From an uncultured Campylobacter sp. (lineage in GTDB: Bacteria; Campylobacterota; Campylobacteria; Campylobacterales; Campylobacteraceae), in the NCBI RefSeq assembly GCF_938045205.1, contig NZ_CALIMY010000039.1, positions 1 through 5,752 of the forward strand: DNA of 5,752 bases. The letters are read 5' to 3'. Position numbers and translations under genes: made by a program. The notes under the pieces are model-generated. The model saw nothing but the letters and a program-made list of their open reading frames with translations. It searched no databases and was not told the origin of the DNA. Positions 3,975-5,752 of this stretch are shown one piece after another. Numbering within the stretch: position 1 is the first letter of the stretch; every line of letters begins with the position of its first letter.

Positions 3975-5677
3975 ATTTTACCTTTTTAAAAATCCTCGCA
4001 AAAAAGGAGTTCGCGCAGATCGCAAAGGACCGATCGGCGCTCGTGATCGCGTTTTTGATGCCGCTAATTTTGGTCGTGATCTACGGATACGCGATGCGAA
4101 TGGACATAAAGCCCGTCAAAGTGGGCTTCGTAAGCGATCTGGGCTCCAAAATCGAGCGGGATCTGCTCGGCGGATTTTTGGGCTCAAAATACCTACAAAC
4201 CCGCGTCTACACGGACTTAGAGAGCGCGAGGAGAGATTTTAAGGCGCATGAGATCGAGAGCATTTTGTATTTTGATCCGCGCTTTGCGGCGAAATTTCAA
4301 AGCACTTTGGGCGGACTCGGCGGCGCAAATGGCGGCATAAATTTAAACCTCTCTAGCGACGACAGCTCCTCCACAGGCGGCGCGGACAATCTCCAAAATG
4401 TGAGCGGCGGCACAAATATCCGTCCGCTTGAGGACGTTAGCATGGGCACCGGCACGGAAAGCGGGATGAACACCTCTGCGGGCGACACCGGCGCAAGTGG
4501 GGAGAGTTCATACGGCAATGGCGCAGGCGGTAACGCGTACTCTTTTGGCGACGCCAGCGCAAATTCTAACGGCGCGACTGTAAATTCTAGCGGCGGCAGT
4601 ATGGGCGCGACTGCGAATTTCGCCGGCGCAAATTCTCGCAGTAATGATACGGGCGCTGTTAGCGCAAATTCCGGTAGCAGTGCGAGCGACATAGGCGCAA
4701 ATCAAGGAAGCGTAAATTTAATAGGCGGCGCAGGCGATACGAATACAGGCCTCATCGGCGGCGCAAGCGATATCCAAAATGCGAGCGGCGGCGTCAATGC
4801 AAGCCCCTTCGCTAACGGTGCAGGCGGCGCAGGCGACGCTGCAAATAACGGCGGCGGCACGGGCGGTAGCGCGAGTAACTCAGACAAAGACGGCGCCGAG
4901 ATTTTCCTCATCCAAAATGCCACTCAGTCGCAGCTCGCGCTTCTTAGCTACGTTTACGTCGCAGGCGTAATCGAGCAGGTTTTGGCGCAAGATTACGGCT
5001 TTTTAAACGCAAATTTAAACGCCGCGGCAAAGCCCGTCAGCGTGAATTATCGCAGCTGGTTCAACGAAGCCAACGAATCGACGTGGTATCTCGTATCTGC
5101 CGAGTACGTGGGGATTTTGGGGCTCATCTGCCTATTTATGGTCGCGGTCGTGATCTCGCGCGAATGGGACCGCGGCACGATTGCCTCGCTTTACAACTCC
5201 AACGCAAGCGCGCTTGAGATCGTCACTGCCAAGGTCGGCGCGTATTATTTCCTGGCGCTTTTGGGCGGCGCGATGACGCTCGTTTACGGGCAGGTGCTTT
5301 TGGGCATCCCGATCCGCGGCAGCGTAGCGATGCTGCTGGCGACGCTTTGCGTCTTCGTGCTGGAGATGACCTGCCTAGGCATGCTGATCTCGGCGATCTG
5401 CAAAAATCAATTCCTAGCGCAGGAATACGCCATCGTCATCGGCTATCTGCCCGTGACGCTGCTTAGCGGCATGATATTCGATCTGCGCGGACTGCCCGCG
5501 GCGGTCAACTTCATCGGGCACCTGCTGCCGCCCACATACGCGGTCGAATCCTTTCGCATCTGCTTCCTCTCGGGCGGACAGAGCGCGACGCTGTGGGTAA
5601 ACCTCGCCATTCAGGCACTCGGAGCGGTTTTGTTTTTCAGCTTGTGCGTGCTTAGCGTAAAAAGGGGCGCACGATGA
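3971..5677 (+). CDS. ABC-2 type exporter permease (RbbA C-terminal-like) with large periplasmic insert
   Basis: This inner-membrane subunit of 568 residues should form the export channel with the ATPase encoded upstream. A polar cytoplasmic N-terminus containing KKEF leads into TM1 (about 22-41) and the family-typical YGYAMRMD...VGFVSD segment. A periplasmic domain follows, then about five more membrane segments (near 376-397, 423-445, 451-473, 484-506, 546-563). REWDRGTIASLYNS (397-410) matches the conserved cytoplasmic loop of ABC2_membrane_3 proteins, and SGMIFDLRGLP (499-509) the conserved late segment. Relatives are about 370 residues; the excess is a Gly/Ser/Ala/Asn-rich insert at about 112-305, after which family sequence resumes at GAEIFLIQNATQSQ. 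The start is coupled by ATGA to the preceding open frame, and the stop by ATGA to the next gene. The family call is firm; the substrate is unknown. Confidence 0.93.
   Translation: MNFTFLKILAKKEFAQIAKDRSALVIAFLMPLILVVIYGYAMRMDIKPVKVGFVSDLGSKIERDLLGGFLGSKYLQTRVYTDLESARRDFKAHEIESILYFDPRFAAKFQSTLGGLGGANGGINLNLSSDDSSSTGGADNLQNVSGGTNIRPLEDVSMGTGTESGMNTSAGDTGASGESSYGNGAGGNAYSFGDASANSNGATVNSSGGSMGATANFAGANSRSNDTGAVSANSGSSASDIGANQGSVNLIGGAGDTNTGLIGGASDIQNASGGVNASPFANGAGGAGDAANNGGGTGGSASNSDKDGAEIFLIQNATQSQLALLSYVYVAGVIEQVLAQDYGFLNANLNAAAKPVSVNYRSWFNEANESTWYLVSAEYVGILGLICLFMVAVVISREWDRGTIASLYNSNASALEIVTAKVGAYYFLALLGGAMTLVYGQVLLGIPIRGSVAMLLATLCVFVLEMTCLGMLISAICKNQFLAQEYAIVIGYLPVTLLSGMIFDLRGLPAAVNFIGHLLPPTYAVESFRICFLSGGQSATLWVNLAIQALGAVLFFSLCVLSVKRGAR
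4292..4303 (+). repeat. Array 12-mer AAATTTCAAAGC at the edge of the permease insert
   Basis: The exact 12-mer found in the 36-bp array at 3498-3509, 3708-3719 and 3870-3881 also occurs here. It encodes KFQS at permease residues 108-111. The low-complexity insert starts at the next codon. Confidence 0.6.
4304..4885 (+). repeat. Low-complexity Gly/Ser/Ala/Asn insert in the permease
   Basis: About 194 codons rich in GGC, GCA, AGC and AAT interrupt the periplasmic domain between TM1 and TM2. The insert has no Cys and few bulky hydrophobics, and should be a flexible, extracytoplasmic, disordered segment. It contains recurring words such as GGA.D, ANS.G and GAT.N, and one clear internal duplication. 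Boundaries are estimated by comparing the flanks with family sequence from memory. Confidence 0.75.
4376..4807 (+). repeat. About 51-bp internal duplication within the insert
   Basis: Copies at 4376-4426 and 4757-4807 both begin GGCGGCGC and share TCCAAAATG.GAGCGGCGGC. They encode GGADNLQNVSGGTN and GGASDIQNASGGVN (residues 136-149 and 263-276). This points to growth of the insert by in-frame duplication. Confidence 0.7.
5661..5667 (+). promoter_or_regulatory. Ribosome binding site for the gene at 5674
   Basis: AAAGGGG lies 6 nt upstream of ATG 5674, inside the last codons of the permease gene. The ATGA overlap (5674-5677) supports translational coupling. Confidence 0.6.
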
Positions 5678-5752
5678 AATTTTTAGAATTCCTAGACGCG
5701 AGGAGCTTTGGTTTGCAGGCGGCGGAGCGTAGATTTGAAATTTTAAAATTTC
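5674..5752 (+). CDS. Start of a further operon gene, truncated by the window (possibly the second permease)
   Basis: Twenty-six codons are visible, starting MKFLEFLDARSF and ending in RRFEILKF, with no stop before the window edge. Position and ATGA coupling fit the second ABC-2 permease found after RbbA-type genes (YhhJ in E. coli), and a short polar N-terminus before TM1 would be normal. However, the usual KE-containing N-terminal pattern is not yet visible, and the last 16 bases form the repeat-like palindrome GAAATTTTAAAATTTC. Another repeat-rich frame is therefore an alternative. That a gene starts here is likely; its identity is a guess from context. Confidence 0.7.
   Translation, partial: MKFLEFLDARSFGLQAAERRFEILKF
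5737..5752. repeat. 16-bp perfect palindrome at the window end
   Basis: GAAATTTTAAAATTTC equals its own reverse complement and holds the third copy of the AAATTTTAAAATTTT-like core (exact AAATTTTAAAATTT at 5738-5751). It lies in the first codons of the gene starting at 5674 and encodes EILKF. Repeat DNA may therefore continue beyond the window. Confidence 0.6.

Overview
The window reads as a piece of an ABC-2 type exporter operon from a comparatively GC-rich Campylobacter-like (Campylobacterota) genome. I infer the taxon from style only: GC-rich coding DNA punctuated everywhere by AT-rich AAATTT/AAATTTTA words, Lys-Phe and Asn-Leu codon pairs built on that word, a TTG start, and very tight ATGA gene junctions. 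No species assignment is possible from the sequence alone.

Layout. Positions 1-1246 hold no convincing gene: a stretch rich in AAATTT motifs (1-640), a featureless stretch (about 641-1035), a 25-bp tandem repeat (1036-1135), a strong hairpin (1169-1198) and a 14-bp tandem repeat (1194-1235) that runs into the ribosome binding site of the first gene. Positions 1247-3121 encode a tandem ABC-ABC ATPase resembling the first two thirds of RbbA/YhiH. Positions 3108-3974 hold an open frame made almost entirely of short repeats (33-, 18- and 36-bp periods). It overlaps the ATPase gene by 14 nt and the next gene by ATGA. Positions 3971-5677 encode the ABC-2 membrane subunit, matching the C-terminal third of RbbA but carrying a Gly/Ser/Ala/Asn-rich insert of about 194 residues in its periplasmic domain. 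A further gene begins at 5674, again by ATGA overlap, and runs off the window; it is probably the second permease, but this cannot be proven from 26 codons.

How the parts work together. The ATPase and permease(s) should form one exporter of the HlyD / ABC-ABC / ABC-2 permease type (compare yhiI-rbbA-yhhJ in E. coli), with the ATPase energising export through the membrane subunits. No HlyD-like adaptor is in the window; it may lie upstream.

The most unusual feature is that the same AAATTT-cored repeat style appears in the upstream non-coding DNA, in the linker between the two ATPase domains, throughout the 3108-3974 frame, and as an exact 12-mer at the left edge of the permease insert. In coding regions the repeat periods are multiples of three; in the upstream DNA they are not. 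This suggests a repeat family that has expanded across the operon and been partly domesticated as protein sequence.
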